Positions 1 to 7,778 of a DNA stretch of 20,857 nucleotides are shown here, piece by piece. Positions within the stretch are counted from its first letter, which is position 1; each line of letters starts with the position of its first letter. The stretch is taken from contig CAJBJW010000129.1 in assembly GCA_903953455.1 (NCBI GenBank), positions 1 to 20,857 on the forward strand. The letters run 5' to 3'. The notes under the pieces were generated by a model. The model was not told the DNA's origin. It saw nothing but the letters and a program-made list of their open reading frames with translations, and did no database searches. This DNA comes from an uncultured Pseudomonadota bacterium. GTDB lineage: Bacteria > Pseudomonadota > Gammaproteobacteria > Methylococcales > Methylomonadaceae. Made by a program: the position numbers and the translations under genes.

Positions 1-350
1 ATGGCTTTTTGAATTTGGGCTTGTCGTTTTATTTGCGTACCAATACGTTAGTCCAATTTCAGATTAGAGATGCTTTCTCCTAACTATTCTCCAGAAGCAA
101 CTTTTAGTGCACTGTGGAATTAAATGATCGACAAGTAGATTACAGGTATTTATGCTTAGAGTGGAGGATATTTTGTGTGATGTAAAAGCTAATGGCAATG
201 TCTGCCAATTATGCTAAAAATTTTATCTAATAGATAAAAGGGGAGACTAGGCTCATATGGATGTAATTAAAGAAGATGTTTAATTGTTACCTATATGTTA
301 CCTAAAATAAAAAAGGCTTAGATCATGATAACCTAAGCCTTTGATTATAT
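1..350. other. Gene-free stretch upstream of tRNA-Thr
   Basis: All reading frames on both strands are broken by frequent stop codons and I see no convincing coding sequence. It holds a perfect 19-base palindrome at 221-239 (arms TTTTATCTA around a single A), a short direct repeat of GTTACCTA at about 286-302, and the tRNA terminator at its right end. A fragment in one plus-strand frame near 85-120 faintly recalls the tail of a transposase, but it is too short to call. Confidence 0.5.
303..342 (-). terminator. Intrinsic terminator of the tRNA-Thr gene
   Basis: Read on the minus strand, a perfect 10-bp stem (AAAGGCTTAG, with its complement CTAAGCCTTT) encloses an 11-base loop and runs straight into a T-rich tract, TTTTTTATTTT. 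It starts nine bases beyond the tRNA 3' end, as expected for a Rho-independent terminator of a single-gene tRNA transcript. Confidence 0.85.
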
Positions 351-426
351 TGGAGCTGGAGATGGGACTCGAACCCGCGACCGGCTGATTACAAATCAGC
401 TGCTCTACCAACTGAGCTACACCAGC
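351..426 (-). tRNA. tRNA-Thr (anticodon UGU)
   Basis: The 76-base minus-strand sequence folds as a cloverleaf with an encoded CCA end. The D-stem is GCTC/GAGC with an AGTTGGTAGA-type loop. The anticodon arm is GCTGA-TTTGTAA-TCAGC, giving anticodon TGT, and the T-loop is TTCGAGT. Threonine identity elements G1-C72, C2-G71 and the GU of the anticodon are present. Odd points are a T6-T67 mismatch in the acceptor stem, a C50-A64 mismatch in the T-stem and a T at the discriminator position where A is usual for threonine. It has its own promoter and terminator, so it is probably expressed, but the mismatches are worth checking. Confidence 0.93.
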
Positions 427-438
427 AATATGTGATAC

Positions 439-466
439 ATTATAAAGTTATTTTTACTTTATGCAA
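439..466 (-). promoter_or_regulatory. Promoter of tRNA-Thr
   Basis: On the minus strand a -35 box TTGCAT (466-461) is separated by 16 bases from a perfect -10 box TATAAT (444-439), placing the start point a few bases before the tRNA 5' end at 426. The promoter occupies the DNA just before the ATG at 477 of the divergent gene, which argues against that gene starting at the upstream GTG at 432. Confidence 0.7.
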
Positions 467-476
467 CCTAAAAATT

Positions 477-962
477 ATGAAATTGGATTTTTATTTACAT
501 ATTACGACTGAAACGCAATTATTAAATTTCGTGCTAAATTCTGAAATTACAGAAACTTACGAGATATCATCAGCTAGAAACGGACTTGGTGAAATACGCG
601 GCAGTGAATGCACTCCGCGCGGATGGCATTGCGTTCGTGCTAAAATTGGACAAAATGAACCACTACAACGTGTATTTGTTGGAAGACGCTCAACAGGTGA
701 AATTTATACACATGAATTAGCGAATAAATATCCTCATCGAGATTGGATATTAACCCGTATTTTATGGCTTGATGGATTAGAGCAGGGGATAAATCGTTAT
801 GGTTCGTGCCATACAGCATCACGTTATATTTATATTCACGGATGCCCCGATGAATTGATAAATGGTAAAGCGGGATCGCATGGTTGTATTCGAATGAGAA
901 ATAGAGATATGTTGGAATTATTTAATCGTATACCAGTTGGCACAAAAGTATTCATTGAGTAA
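477..962 (+). CDS. L,D-transpeptidase (YkuD) family protein without signal peptide
   Basis: This 161-residue protein has the YkuD catalytic fold. A histidine in the YIHG strand (about H121) and the signature SHGCIRM carry the catalytic cysteine (about C137) and the conserved arginine. In this family the cysteine attacks peptidoglycan stem peptides to make 3-3 cross-links or to anchor proteins. An in-frame GTG at 432 would add 15 residues, but that would run through the divergent tRNA promoter, so I prefer the ATG at 477. There is no hydrophobic signal sequence and no substrate-binding accessory domain. Short leaderless YkuD proteins of this kind occur in gammaproteobacteria, and their compartment and substrate are unclear. 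Family membership is secure; the periplasmic role is not. Confidence 0.85.
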   Translation: MKLDFYLHITTETQLLNFVLNSEITETYEISSARNGLGEIRGSECTPRGWHCVRAKIGQNEPLQRVFVGRRSTGEIYTHELANKYPHRDWILTRILWLDGLEQGINRYGSCHTASRYIYIHGCPDELINGKAGSHGCIRMRNRDMLELFNRIPVGTKVFIE

Positions 963-1004
963 AAATTAAAGCATGCAAAATCAGTTGTCTTCGCAATGTT
1001 TCGT

Positions 1005-1051
1005 TATAATGTTCAATAATGACATTTTTTTGCAAAAAAACGTTGGGGGAG
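1005..1051 (+). promoter_or_regulatory. Candidate ndh promoter -10, leader palindrome and ribosome-binding site
   Basis: A perfect TATAAT lies at 1005-1010 without a good -35 partner (TTGTCT at 985-990 gives only a 14-base spacer). Downstream, in the likely 5' leader, is a perfect 16-base palindrome of seven T, GC and seven A (1025-1040). A strong Shine-Dalgarno sequence GGGGGAG follows at 1045-1051, well placed for the ATG at 1059. Confidence 0.5.
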
Positions 1052-1058
1052 AATAAAA

Positions 1059-2354
1059 ATGCAAAATAACACTACACACAAAATAATTATTGTAGGCGGA
1101 GGCGCTTCAGGCCTTGAATTAGCGACACATTTAGGACGTAAGTTAGGCAAAAAAAGCAATGCTGAAATTACACTAATTGACGCAACGTCGACACATATTT
1201 GGAAACCACTTTTACATGAAGTCGCCGCTGGTACACTTGATGAAGCGGAAGAAATCGAATATTTAGCGCAAGCCCATCGAAATAATTTTAGATTCCGTTT
1301 AGGGCGCATGGAAGGCTTAAATAGAGAGACGAAAGAAGTTTTTGTGAGTCCAACGTTAAATGATCAAGGTGAAGAACTTATCCCTCGCCGTGTATTTATT
1401 TATGATACGTTAGTGATTGCTATTGGCAGTGTTAGTAATACGTTTCATATTAAGGGTGTGGATGAGCATTGTTTATTTTTAGATACGACTTCTCAAGCGT
1501 TTAAATTTCAAAAACAATTAGTTGAATCATACATAAAAAGTCATGCGACAAAATCGAGTCAGCAACCGTTGTCAATTGCCATTGTCGGCGCAGGTGCAAC
1601 AGGTGTTGAACTTTCCGCTGAGTTACATGAGGTGACTGACTTACTGGCTGTTTATGGTTTAGAAGAGTCAAGTAATGTGACGCTCACGATAATTGAAGCA
1701 GCCGATCGTTTGTTGCCAGCACTACCGACTAATTTAGCCATTGCAACGCAACAGCAACTCATTAAATTAGGGATTGATTTAAAATTAGGGCGTCGCGTGA
1801 TAGAGATTACCAAAGATGCTATTTTGACACATGACGGTGAAGTGATTGAAGCGCAAATGAAAGTTTGGGCAGCTGGGATCAAAGCACCTGATTGGCTTGG
1901 GCACTTAGATGGGTTAAAAACAAATAGTATTAATCAACTCATTGTGGATAAAACCCTTAAAACCAATGATAATGATATCTTTGCTATGGGTGATTGTGCC
2001 GCATGCGTTTGGAAGGGTCATGATGAAAATGTGCCTCCACGCGCACAAGCTGCGCATCAACAAGCGTCCACTCTCTCAAAAACGTTAATTAACAGATTAA
2101 AAGGTGGTGCAGCCGCTGAATTTGTATACTATGACTATGGCTCACTTGTTTCGCTTGGGAAATACACAACTGTTGGCAATCTAATGGGTAATTTAATGGG
2201 GTCAGTGAGTATTGGGGGATTTATTGCCAAAATAGTGTATTTGTCCCTTTATAAAATGCACCAAATTGCGATTCATGGGCACTTTCGTACATTCATGTTA
2301 ACACTATCGAACTTATTTAGACGTACCACACACGCTAAAATAAAGATGCACTAA
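1059..2354 (+). CDS. ndh: Type II NADH dehydrogenase (NADH:quinone oxidoreductase, NDH-2)
   Basis: A single-subunit, non-proton-pumping flavoenzyme that passes electrons from NADH to the quinone pool at the inner membrane face. The 431-residue length fits the E. coli enzyme. The N-terminal FAD-binding loop reads VGGGASG (residues 12-18). A second dinucleotide fold, IVGAGATGVEL (about 175-185), binds NADH. The FAD-contacting FAMGDCAA motif sits at about 308-315. The region around 45-60 (HIWKPLLHEVAAGTL) is a family hallmark. The hydrophobic, basic C-terminus (about 370-431) fits the amphipathic membrane-anchoring part of NDH-2. The ATG at 1059 is supported by a strong ribosome-binding site. 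The gene is followed by a 62-base gap before the next plus-strand gene. Confidence 0.95.
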   Translation: MQNNTTHKIIIVGGGASGLELATHLGRKLGKKSNAEITLIDATSTHIWKPLLHEVAAGTLDEAEEIEYLAQAHRNNFRFRLGRMEGLNRETKEVFVSPTLNDQGEELIPRRVFIYDTLVIAIGSVSNTFHIKGVDEHCLFLDTTSQAFKFQKQLVESYIKSHATKSSQQPLSIAIVGAGATGVELSAELHEVTDLLAVYGLEESSNVTLTIIEAADRLLPALPTNLAIATQQQLIKLGIDLKLGRRVIEITKDAILTHDGEVIEAQMKVWAAGIKAPDWLGHLDGLKTNSINQLIVDKTLKTNDNDIFAMGDCAACVWKGHDENVPPRAQAAHQQASTLSKTLINRLKGGAAAEFVYYDYGSLVSLGKYTTVGNLMGNLMGSVSIGGFIAKIVYLSLYKMHQIAIHGHFRTFMLTLSNLFRRTTHAKIKMH

Positions 2355-2416
2355 TCTGTTTTAGCTGAATACTTTCTTTTACTTCACACTGTCACTTAAA
2401 AAAATAAAAAATAATC

Positions 2417-2947
2417 ATGTTTGAAATTGAATACGAATTCCGAGAAGAAGATTTAATTCACTTTAATGAAGTGCAATTTACCCGAAATGAAGAGATACAG
2501 GCGAATATTCGCAAAAATCGTTGGTTAGTCCCTGCTGTGATGGGTTTGATTGGTGGATTTTACTATTTCTATTATGGCGATAAAAATTCTGCAGCGTATA
2601 TTGTCGTTATCGCTGCACTTTGGGGCTGGTTATCACCCAAAATCATGATGCTCGATTTACGTCGTCAGATCCTCAATAATTATACGGCTAAAGAAAAAAA
2701 TGCCATGTTTGGTATTTACACCCTCACTATTGACCCAACGCAAGCGAATTACTTAATTGAAAAATCGCCCAGCGGCAAACATAAAATGCAATGGGAAGAT
2801 TTAGTACGTGTCGAATACAGTAAACATTATATTTATATTTATATTACATTAAGTACTGCACTTGTGATTCCCTTAGAAACCATAAAAAATGGGGATGTAC
2901 TCGCATTTGCAACACAAGCTGAAAAAATGATTGAGCGAGCGTCATAA
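2417..2947 (+). CDS. YcxB-like membrane protein
   Basis: A 176-residue protein with an N-terminal acidic strand region (residues 1-30), two closely spaced transmembrane segments (about 36-54 and 58-75), and a C-terminal cytosolic domain of beta character containing MQWEDLVRVEYSKHYIYIYI. This order matches the YcxB-like family, whose function is unknown. The start has no clear Shine-Dalgarno sequence; an A-rich tract precedes the ATG. It ends eight bases before the ABC-F gene, so the two are probably co-transcribed. Family placement comes from overall architecture and is fairly good; no role can be assigned. Confidence 0.7.
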   Translation: MFEIEYEFREEDLIHFNEVQFTRNEEIQANIRKNRWLVPAVMGLIGGFYYFYYGDKNSAAYIVVIAALWGWLSPKIMMLDLRRQILNNYTAKEKNAMFGIYTLTIDPTQANYLIEKSPSGKHKMQWEDLVRVEYSKHYIYIYITLSTALVIPLETIKNGDVLAFATQAEKMIERAS

Positions 2948-2955
2948 AGTAAACT

Positions 2956-4851
2956 ATGCTAAATTTCAGGAACATCACGCTACGTCGTGGCACACGCGTT
3001 TTATTTTCAAATGCGACCTTTATTCTTCATAGTGGACAAAAAATAGGATTTACCGGTGCGAATGGTACGGGAAAATCAAGTTTGTTTGCGATGGTTAAAG
3101 GTGAATTACACGCTGATGAAGGCGATTTTAGTATGCCGCCTAATTTAGCGGTTGCTCATGTTGCACAGGAAATGCCTGCTGTTGAATTTAGTGCGCTTGA
3201 TTATGTTATGGATGGCGATGTTGAATTACGTCAATTAGAAGCGCAATTAAAAATAGCTGAACTGGCGCATGATGGCATAAAACAAGCGGAGCTTCATGCT
3301 GCATTAGATGTCATTGGTGGATACAGTGCAGCGTCGCGTGCCGCGCGTTTGCTAGATGGCTTAGGATTTACTGCACCAAAAATGCAGCAAGCTGTTAGCT
3401 CGTTTTCGGGTGGTTGGCGAATGCGCCTGAATCTAGCGCAGGCGTTAATGTGTCGCTCAGATGTGTTGCTGCTCGATGAGCCAACCAATCATTTGGATTT
3501 AGACGCGGTTTTATGGCTACAAGACTGGCTTAGTTATTATGCTGGTACGTTACTTTTGATTTCACATGATCGCGATTTTCTCGATACCATTACAGATCAC
3601 ATTGTAAATATTGAACAAGGAAAAGCCGATATTTACACGGGGAATTATTCTGATTTTGAGCGAATGCGTGCTGAAAAATTAGCGCAGCAACAAACCGCGT
3701 ATCAGAAACAACAACGCGAAATTGCCCATATTCAAAGTTTTGTAACCCGCTTTAAAGCGCAAGCAACTAAAGCAAGGCAAGCCCAAAGCCGAATTAAAGC
3801 ATTAGAGCGTATGGAATTAATTGCGATGGCGCATGTGGATTCACCGTTTAACTTTACGTTTCCAGCGCCTAAGAAAATGCCAAATCCACTTCTCACCCTT
3901 GACGGCGTATCGATAGGCTACAGCGACAAAACGATTTTGCCTAAAGTGAGTTTGAGTATTGCTGCGGGCGATAGAATTGGTTTACTTGGCTCAAACGGAG
4001 CAGGGAAGTCGAGCTTACTTAAAACATTAGCAGGTGAGTTGAAACCCTTACTTGGTGAGCGCCGTGAAGCTGAAACGCTTAACATGGGGTATTTTGCCCA
4101 GCATCAACTTGAGCAGTTGCATCTTGATGAAAGTCCACTTTGGCATTTTCAGCAAATTGATAAACAAGCCACTGAAAAAGAGCTCCGTAATTTCTTGGGA
4201 GGATTTGATTTTTGTGGCGATAAAGTGGTAGAAATAGTGAAGCCTTTTTCCGGTGGTGAAAAAGCACGTCTAGTTTTAGCGCTTCTTGTATATCAAAACC
4301 CTAATTTATTATTGCTTGATGAGCCAACCAATCATTTAGATTTAGATATGTGTCATGCGTTAAGTGTTGCATTGCAGGATTTTCAAGGCGCAATGGTCGT
4401 TGTATCCCATGACCGACATCTGTTGCGCTCTGTGACGGACACCTTGTTACTTGTTAGTGATGGAAAAGTGGTACCATTTGACGGTGATTTGGATGATTAC
4501 CGCGCATTACTTAGCGAGCAGAAACGTAAAAATGCCGTATCTGAGAACAGTCTATCTGATAAAGCTGATTTAGTTTCGCGAAAAGATCAACGTAAAATCG
4601 ATGCTGAACGTCGCCAAAAGCAAAAGCCGCTACTCGATGCACTCAAAAAAGCGGAAATGGCTGTTGAAAAATACCATATTCAACAACGCGAATTGGAATC
4701 ACAACTTGCCGAAAGCGACATTTACGCTGAAAGCGAAAAAGGACGATTGCGTGAGGTTTTAGAACGCAAAACACAAATTGACAAAGCTTTAGATGCGGCT
4801 GAGCAAACTTGGATGGAATTGCAAGAACAAATAGATCTTTGTGAAGCCTAG
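2956..4851 (+). CDS. yheS: ABC-F family ATPase, YheS type
   Basis: A 631-residue cytosolic protein with two ATP-binding cassettes and no membrane segments, as in ABC-F translation factors that bind the ribosomal E site. Cassette 1 has Walker A GANGTGKS (34-41), signature SGGW (151-154) and Walker B LLLDEPTNHLD with catalytic E175. Cassette 2 has Walker A GSNGAGKS (345-352), signature SGGE (432-435) and Walker B LLLLDEP with E456. The linker between cassettes (about 235-295, rich in Q, K and R) is the tRNA-interacting motif, and the C-terminal 80 residues form a charged coiled coil. Sequence along the whole length resembles E. coli YheS closely, including ERMELIAMAHVDSPF and DRHLLRS. The product is more likely a housekeeping translation factor than a resistance protein. 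Confidence 0.95.
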   Translation: MLNFRNITLRRGTRVLFSNATFILHSGQKIGFTGANGTGKSSLFAMVKGELHADEGDFSMPPNLAVAHVAQEMPAVEFSALDYVMDGDVELRQLEAQLKIAELAHDGIKQAELHAALDVIGGYSAASRAARLLDGLGFTAPKMQQAVSSFSGGWRMRLNLAQALMCRSDVLLLDEPTNHLDLDAVLWLQDWLSYYAGTLLLISHDRDFLDTITDHIVNIEQGKADIYTGNYSDFERMRAEKLAQQQTAYQKQQREIAHIQSFVTRFKAQATKARQAQSRIKALERMELIAMAHVDSPFNFTFPAPKKMPNPLLTLDGVSIGYSDKTILPKVSLSIAAGDRIGLLGSNGAGKSSLLKTLAGELKPLLGERREAETLNMGYFAQHQLEQLHLDESPLWHFQQIDKQATEKELRNFLGGFDFCGDKVVEIVKPFSGGEKARLVLALLVYQNPNLLLLDEPTNHLDLDMCHALSVALQDFQGAMVVVSHDRHLLRSVTDTLLLVSDGKVVPFDGDLDDYRALLSEQKRKNAVSENSLSDKADLVSRKDQRKIDAERRQKQKPLLDALKKAEMAVEKYHIQQRELESQLAESDIYAESEKGRLREVLERKTQIDKALDAAEQTWMELQEQIDLCEA

Positions 4852-4949
4852 CGTTGTTTGATGCAATGAAATAACACGCAAATGAAATAAACTCGTAAAA
4901 TACGCAATAATTAAAAAACTTTCCCTTCCCCCTTGCTTACTTTTAGCTT
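4852..4949 (+). promoter_or_regulatory. Leader upstream of the mlaA-pgaBCD cluster
   Basis: This 98-base gap holds two copies of ATGAAATAA (4866-4874 and 4882-4890, spacing 16), each of which could be read as a Met-Lys-stop mini-frame. A TAAAAT at 4896-4901 could serve as a -10 box but lacks a good -35. A pyrimidine-rich tract (about 4920-4938) follows. No purine-rich ribosome-binding site precedes the ATG at 4950. Confidence 0.35.
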
Positions 4950-5849
4950 ATGAATTTACGGAAAATTTTTACGACAGTCTCTGTCCTTATGACCGTTGCT
5001 TGCGCAACACCGGCTAATATTAAAAAAGAAACGCTACCTAAGAAAACGGATAAATTTGAGTCGTGGAATCGTCAAATGCTTTCGTTTAATGAAGATGTTG
5101 ATAATGCTATCTTAAAACCGATGGCAAAGGGATATATGTCAGCGACCTCGACAGATGTCGAAAAAGGCGTCACCAATTTTTTCAGTAATATTGATGATAT
5201 TGGGGTTGCTGTCAACGATTTGCTGCAATTTAAAATTACGCAAGGCAGCATGGATATGAGTCGCTTTGTAGTCAATACAACAGCTGGTGGTCTTGGCGTT
5301 TTTGACGTGGCTCAAATGATTGATTTACCCAAACACAACGAAGATTTCGGGCAAACATTAGGTTTTTGGGGCGTGCCGTCAGGTGACTATTTAATGTTGC
5401 CGTTTGTTGGACCGAGTTCTCCACGTGAAGCAGTTGGTTTACTAGGTGATGCGCTACTTAATCCCTTTAATTATACGTTTATTTTTGGTGGAGGTGTTGC
5501 GATATCAGCTGCAACATCGGGTTTGAGTGTACTAGACGTAACAAACACTCGTGCAGGATTGATGTCTACGGAAAGAATGGTTAACGAGGCAGCGGCGGGG
5601 GATCGCTACAGTTTTATAAGAAATGCTTACCAACAACGCCGGGAATATTTGGTGCATGACGGTATTTCAGATGAGAGTGATATTGATTTACTTGATGATG
5701 ATGCTGATTTTTCGTCAAACAGTAAAGCCAAAGGCAATACGACTAAACCAAGCAATAAAACATCAGTAACAACACCACGTTCGTCCGGAGGTTTACCGCC
5801 TGTGATAAATAACTCTCGTCATCTTTTAGAATTGAGTGCGCCAAAATGA
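4950..5849 (+). CDS. mlaA: Outer-membrane phospholipid-asymmetry lipoprotein MlaA (VacJ)
   Basis: MlaA sits as a doughnut in the inner leaflet of the outer membrane and removes mislocalised phospholipids from the outer leaflet, handing them to the Mla ABC pathway. Here a short signal peptide ends in the lipobox-like TVAC with C18 as the likely lipidated residue. The MlaA domain follows (about 36-235), with hallmarks FESWNRQMLSFNEDVD, DLLQFK, NTTAGGLGVFDVA, FGQTLGFWGVPSGDYLMLPF and GPSSPREAVG. At 299 residues it is longer than E. coli MlaA, because of an acidic then Ser/Thr/Asn/Lys-rich tail (about 236-299). Its stop codon overlaps the pgaB start (ATGA), so translation of the two is probably coupled. 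No mlaBCDEF genes are nearby, which is common. Confidence 0.92.
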   Translation: MNLRKIFTTVSVLMTVACATPANIKKETLPKKTDKFESWNRQMLSFNEDVDNAILKPMAKGYMSATSTDVEKGVTNFFSNIDDIGVAVNDLLQFKITQGSMDMSRFVVNTTAGGLGVFDVAQMIDLPKHNEDFGQTLGFWGVPSGDYLMLPFVGPSSPREAVGLLGDALLNPFNYTFIFGGGVAISAATSGLSVLDVTNTRAGLMSTERMVNEAAAGDRYSFIRNAYQQRREYLVHDGISDESDIDLLDDDADFSSNSKAKGNTTKPSNKTSVTTPRSSGGLPPVINNSRHLLELSAPK

Positions 5850-7774
5850 AATTATTTATGATATTAAAACTCGCTTCACTTGTAGTTGTGTTGGGTTTTT
5901 CTTTTAGCTCACTTGCATACAGTAGTAATGGCCATTTTTTAGCGCTTAATTATCACGATATCATTGATGAAGAAGATGTTGTTGCCCCATTTGATCGGAT
6001 GGAAGTGAATAAACATTTTTTAGAGGATCAATTTATTTGGCTCAAAAAAAATGGGTATAACGTCGTTAGTGTTCAAGCTGTTTTAGATGCAGCCGAAGGC
6101 AACTCTAGTTTGCCAGATAAAGCGATTTTATTAACGTTTGATGATGGGTATTTGAGCTTTTACACTAAAGTGTATCCGTTGTTAAAAAAATATCATTATC
6201 CAGCTACCGTTGCGTTAGTAGGTAAATGGATGGATGGTCAAGTGACAGCTGATGACCCTGGAAAACCTTTAATGAATTGGGCGCAAGTACGCGAGGTATC
6301 ACAATCAGGGCTCGTTGAAATAGCATCTCATACCTATGACTTTCATAATGGTATCGTTGGAAATCCACAAGGTAATACACAAGCTGCAATGGTAACGCGT
6401 CTCTATGATGATCCCATGTTGGTTTATGAAACTGAAGAGCAATATCGCGTTCGTATTCGCACAGAAATGTTTAAAAGTGCTGATTTCATTTTTCAACACG
6501 CGGGCATTCATCCACGCGTAATGGTGTGGCCGTATGGTGAATATAATGAAATCAGCATTGCTGCCGCGCGTGAAGCTGGGATGATAATGACTATGGGACT
6601 TGTCGATGGAAGTAACACGCTGGCAAATTTGAGTGCTGTTCGTCGAATGATTATCGTTGATGATCCTGGTATTAAAAAATTTGCTGAAATCATGACTGGT
6701 TTACGTGTTGAACAAACCTTACGCGTTGCGCATTTAGACTTGGATTATCTCTACGATAAAGATTCAGAGCAAACAGAAAAAAATATTAGTAGTGTTGTAC
6801 AGCGCATTAAAGATATGCATATTAACACGGTCTATTTACAAGCGTATGCTGATCCAGATGGTGATGGGAATGCGGAGGCGCTATATTTTCCTAATCGTCA
6901 TATGCCTGTGCGCCAAGATTTATTTAATCGCGTGGCGTGGCAACTGAAGAAGCGTGCCGCTGTGCATATTTACGCTTGGCTACCCATGCTGGCGTATCAA
7001 AATGACGATATTGATAAATCGTGGTATGTACAAGAATGGCGCGAGGGTAAAGCACAAGAATCTAGCCATATTTATAAACGTCTTTCACCCTTTAATTCAC
7101 AAGCACGTGAATTTGTCGCCGACATTTATGAAGATTTGGGGAAATATTGTAATTTTGATGGCATTTTATTTCATGATGACGGCATTTTATCCGACTATGA
7201 AGATGTATCACCTGCTGCGTTAGCATACGGTAAAGAGGTGTGGGGATTATCTAGTGACTTCAACAAGCTACATGCAACAAGCCAAAGCCGCTTAGAGTGG
7301 GCAAAACATAAGACAGAATTGATGGGGCAATTTACCGATGAATTAACCAATCGTGTCCGCTTTAATCGACCCGCTATTCAAACGGCGCGAAATTTTTACG
7401 CATTACCTTTACTTGAGCCCTACAGTGAGGAATGGTTCGCACAATCGTTTAAGTCTTTTTTAGCGCATTATGACTACGTTGCCATTGAAGCCATGCCGTT
7501 TATGGAAGAAGCTAAAAATCCTAATCAATGGTTAACTGATTTAGTGAAAGCGGCTGCAAAAGAGCCAGAAGGATTGAATAAAACGGTATTTGAATTGCAA
7601 GCAGTGAATTGGAAAACACAGCATAAAATTCCAAGTAATGTATTTCTAGAACAATTAAATCTGCTGAAAAAACTTGGGGTAAAGCACATTGGCTATTATC
7701 CTGATAATGTTTATGAAGATCAACCACCTTTAGAGGATTTAAAACACCATTTTTCTTTGCCTGACTTGCAATAA
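5846..7774 (+). CDS. pgaB: Poly-beta-1,6-N-acetyl-D-glucosamine N-deacetylase PgaB
   Basis: PgaB partially de-N-acetylates PNAG in the periplasm so that the polymer can be exported. The 642-residue product has a cleavable signal peptide (about 1-25), a family 4 carbohydrate esterase domain (about 30-290) and the C-terminal PNAG-binding/glycoside hydrolase-like domain (about 295-640). The esterase motifs are intact: TFDDG with D99 and D100, and metal-binding H162 and H167 in SHTYDFH, spaced as in the E. coli enzyme, followed by VWPYGEYNE. The C-terminal domain starts with AHLDLDYLYDKD and contains FDGILFHDDGILSD, the acidic cluster of PNAG hydrolase domains. Unlike E. coli PgaB, the signal sequence contains no cysteine, so it is not a lipoprotein if this start is right. 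It overlaps mlaA and is followed by pgaC after four bases. Confidence 0.95.
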   Translation: MKLFMILKLASLVVVLGFSFSSLAYSSNGHFLALNYHDIIDEEDVVAPFDRMEVNKHFLEDQFIWLKKNGYNVVSVQAVLDAAEGNSSLPDKAILLTFDDGYLSFYTKVYPLLKKYHYPATVALVGKWMDGQVTADDPGKPLMNWAQVREVSQSGLVEIASHTYDFHNGIVGNPQGNTQAAMVTRLYDDPMLVYETEEQYRVRIRTEMFKSADFIFQHAGIHPRVMVWPYGEYNEISIAAAREAGMIMTMGLVDGSNTLANLSAVRRMIIVDDPGIKKFAEIMTGLRVEQTLRVAHLDLDYLYDKDSEQTEKNISSVVQRIKDMHINTVYLQAYADPDGDGNAEALYFPNRHMPVRQDLFNRVAWQLKKRAAVHIYAWLPMLAYQNDDIDKSWYVQEWREGKAQESSHIYKRLSPFNSQAREFVADIYEDLGKYCNFDGILFHDDGILSDYEDVSPAALAYGKEVWGLSSDFNKLHATSQSRLEWAKHKTELMGQFTDELTNRVRFNRPAIQTARNFYALPLLEPYSEEWFAQSFKSFLAHYDYVAIEAMPFMEEAKNPNQWLTDLVKAAAKEPEGLNKTVFELQAVNWKTQHKIPSNVFLEQLNLLKKLGVKHIGYYPDNVYEDQPPLEDLKHHFSLPDLQ

Positions 7775-7778
7775 TTTC

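Noticed and set aside
1..130. Possible transposase remnant; one plus-strand frame reads LSPNYSPE followed by LWN, recalling the tail of IS630-type enzymes
   Set aside because: Only about five residues match, several stops interrupt the frame, and no inverted repeats or neighbouring fragments support it.
351..426. Integration site of a genomic island at tRNA-Thr
   Set aside because: No copy of the tRNA 3' end, integrase gene or phage-like gene is visible in the window.
432..476. Upstream GTG start for the L,D-transpeptidase-like gene
   Set aside because: It would overlap the divergent tRNA promoter, has no ribosome-binding site, and the added residues resemble no family N-terminus.
2956..4851. 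Reading the ABC-F gene as an antibiotic-resistance determinant
   Set aside because: Full-length resemblance is to housekeeping YheS, and linkers match that subgroup rather than resistance-type ABC-F proteins.
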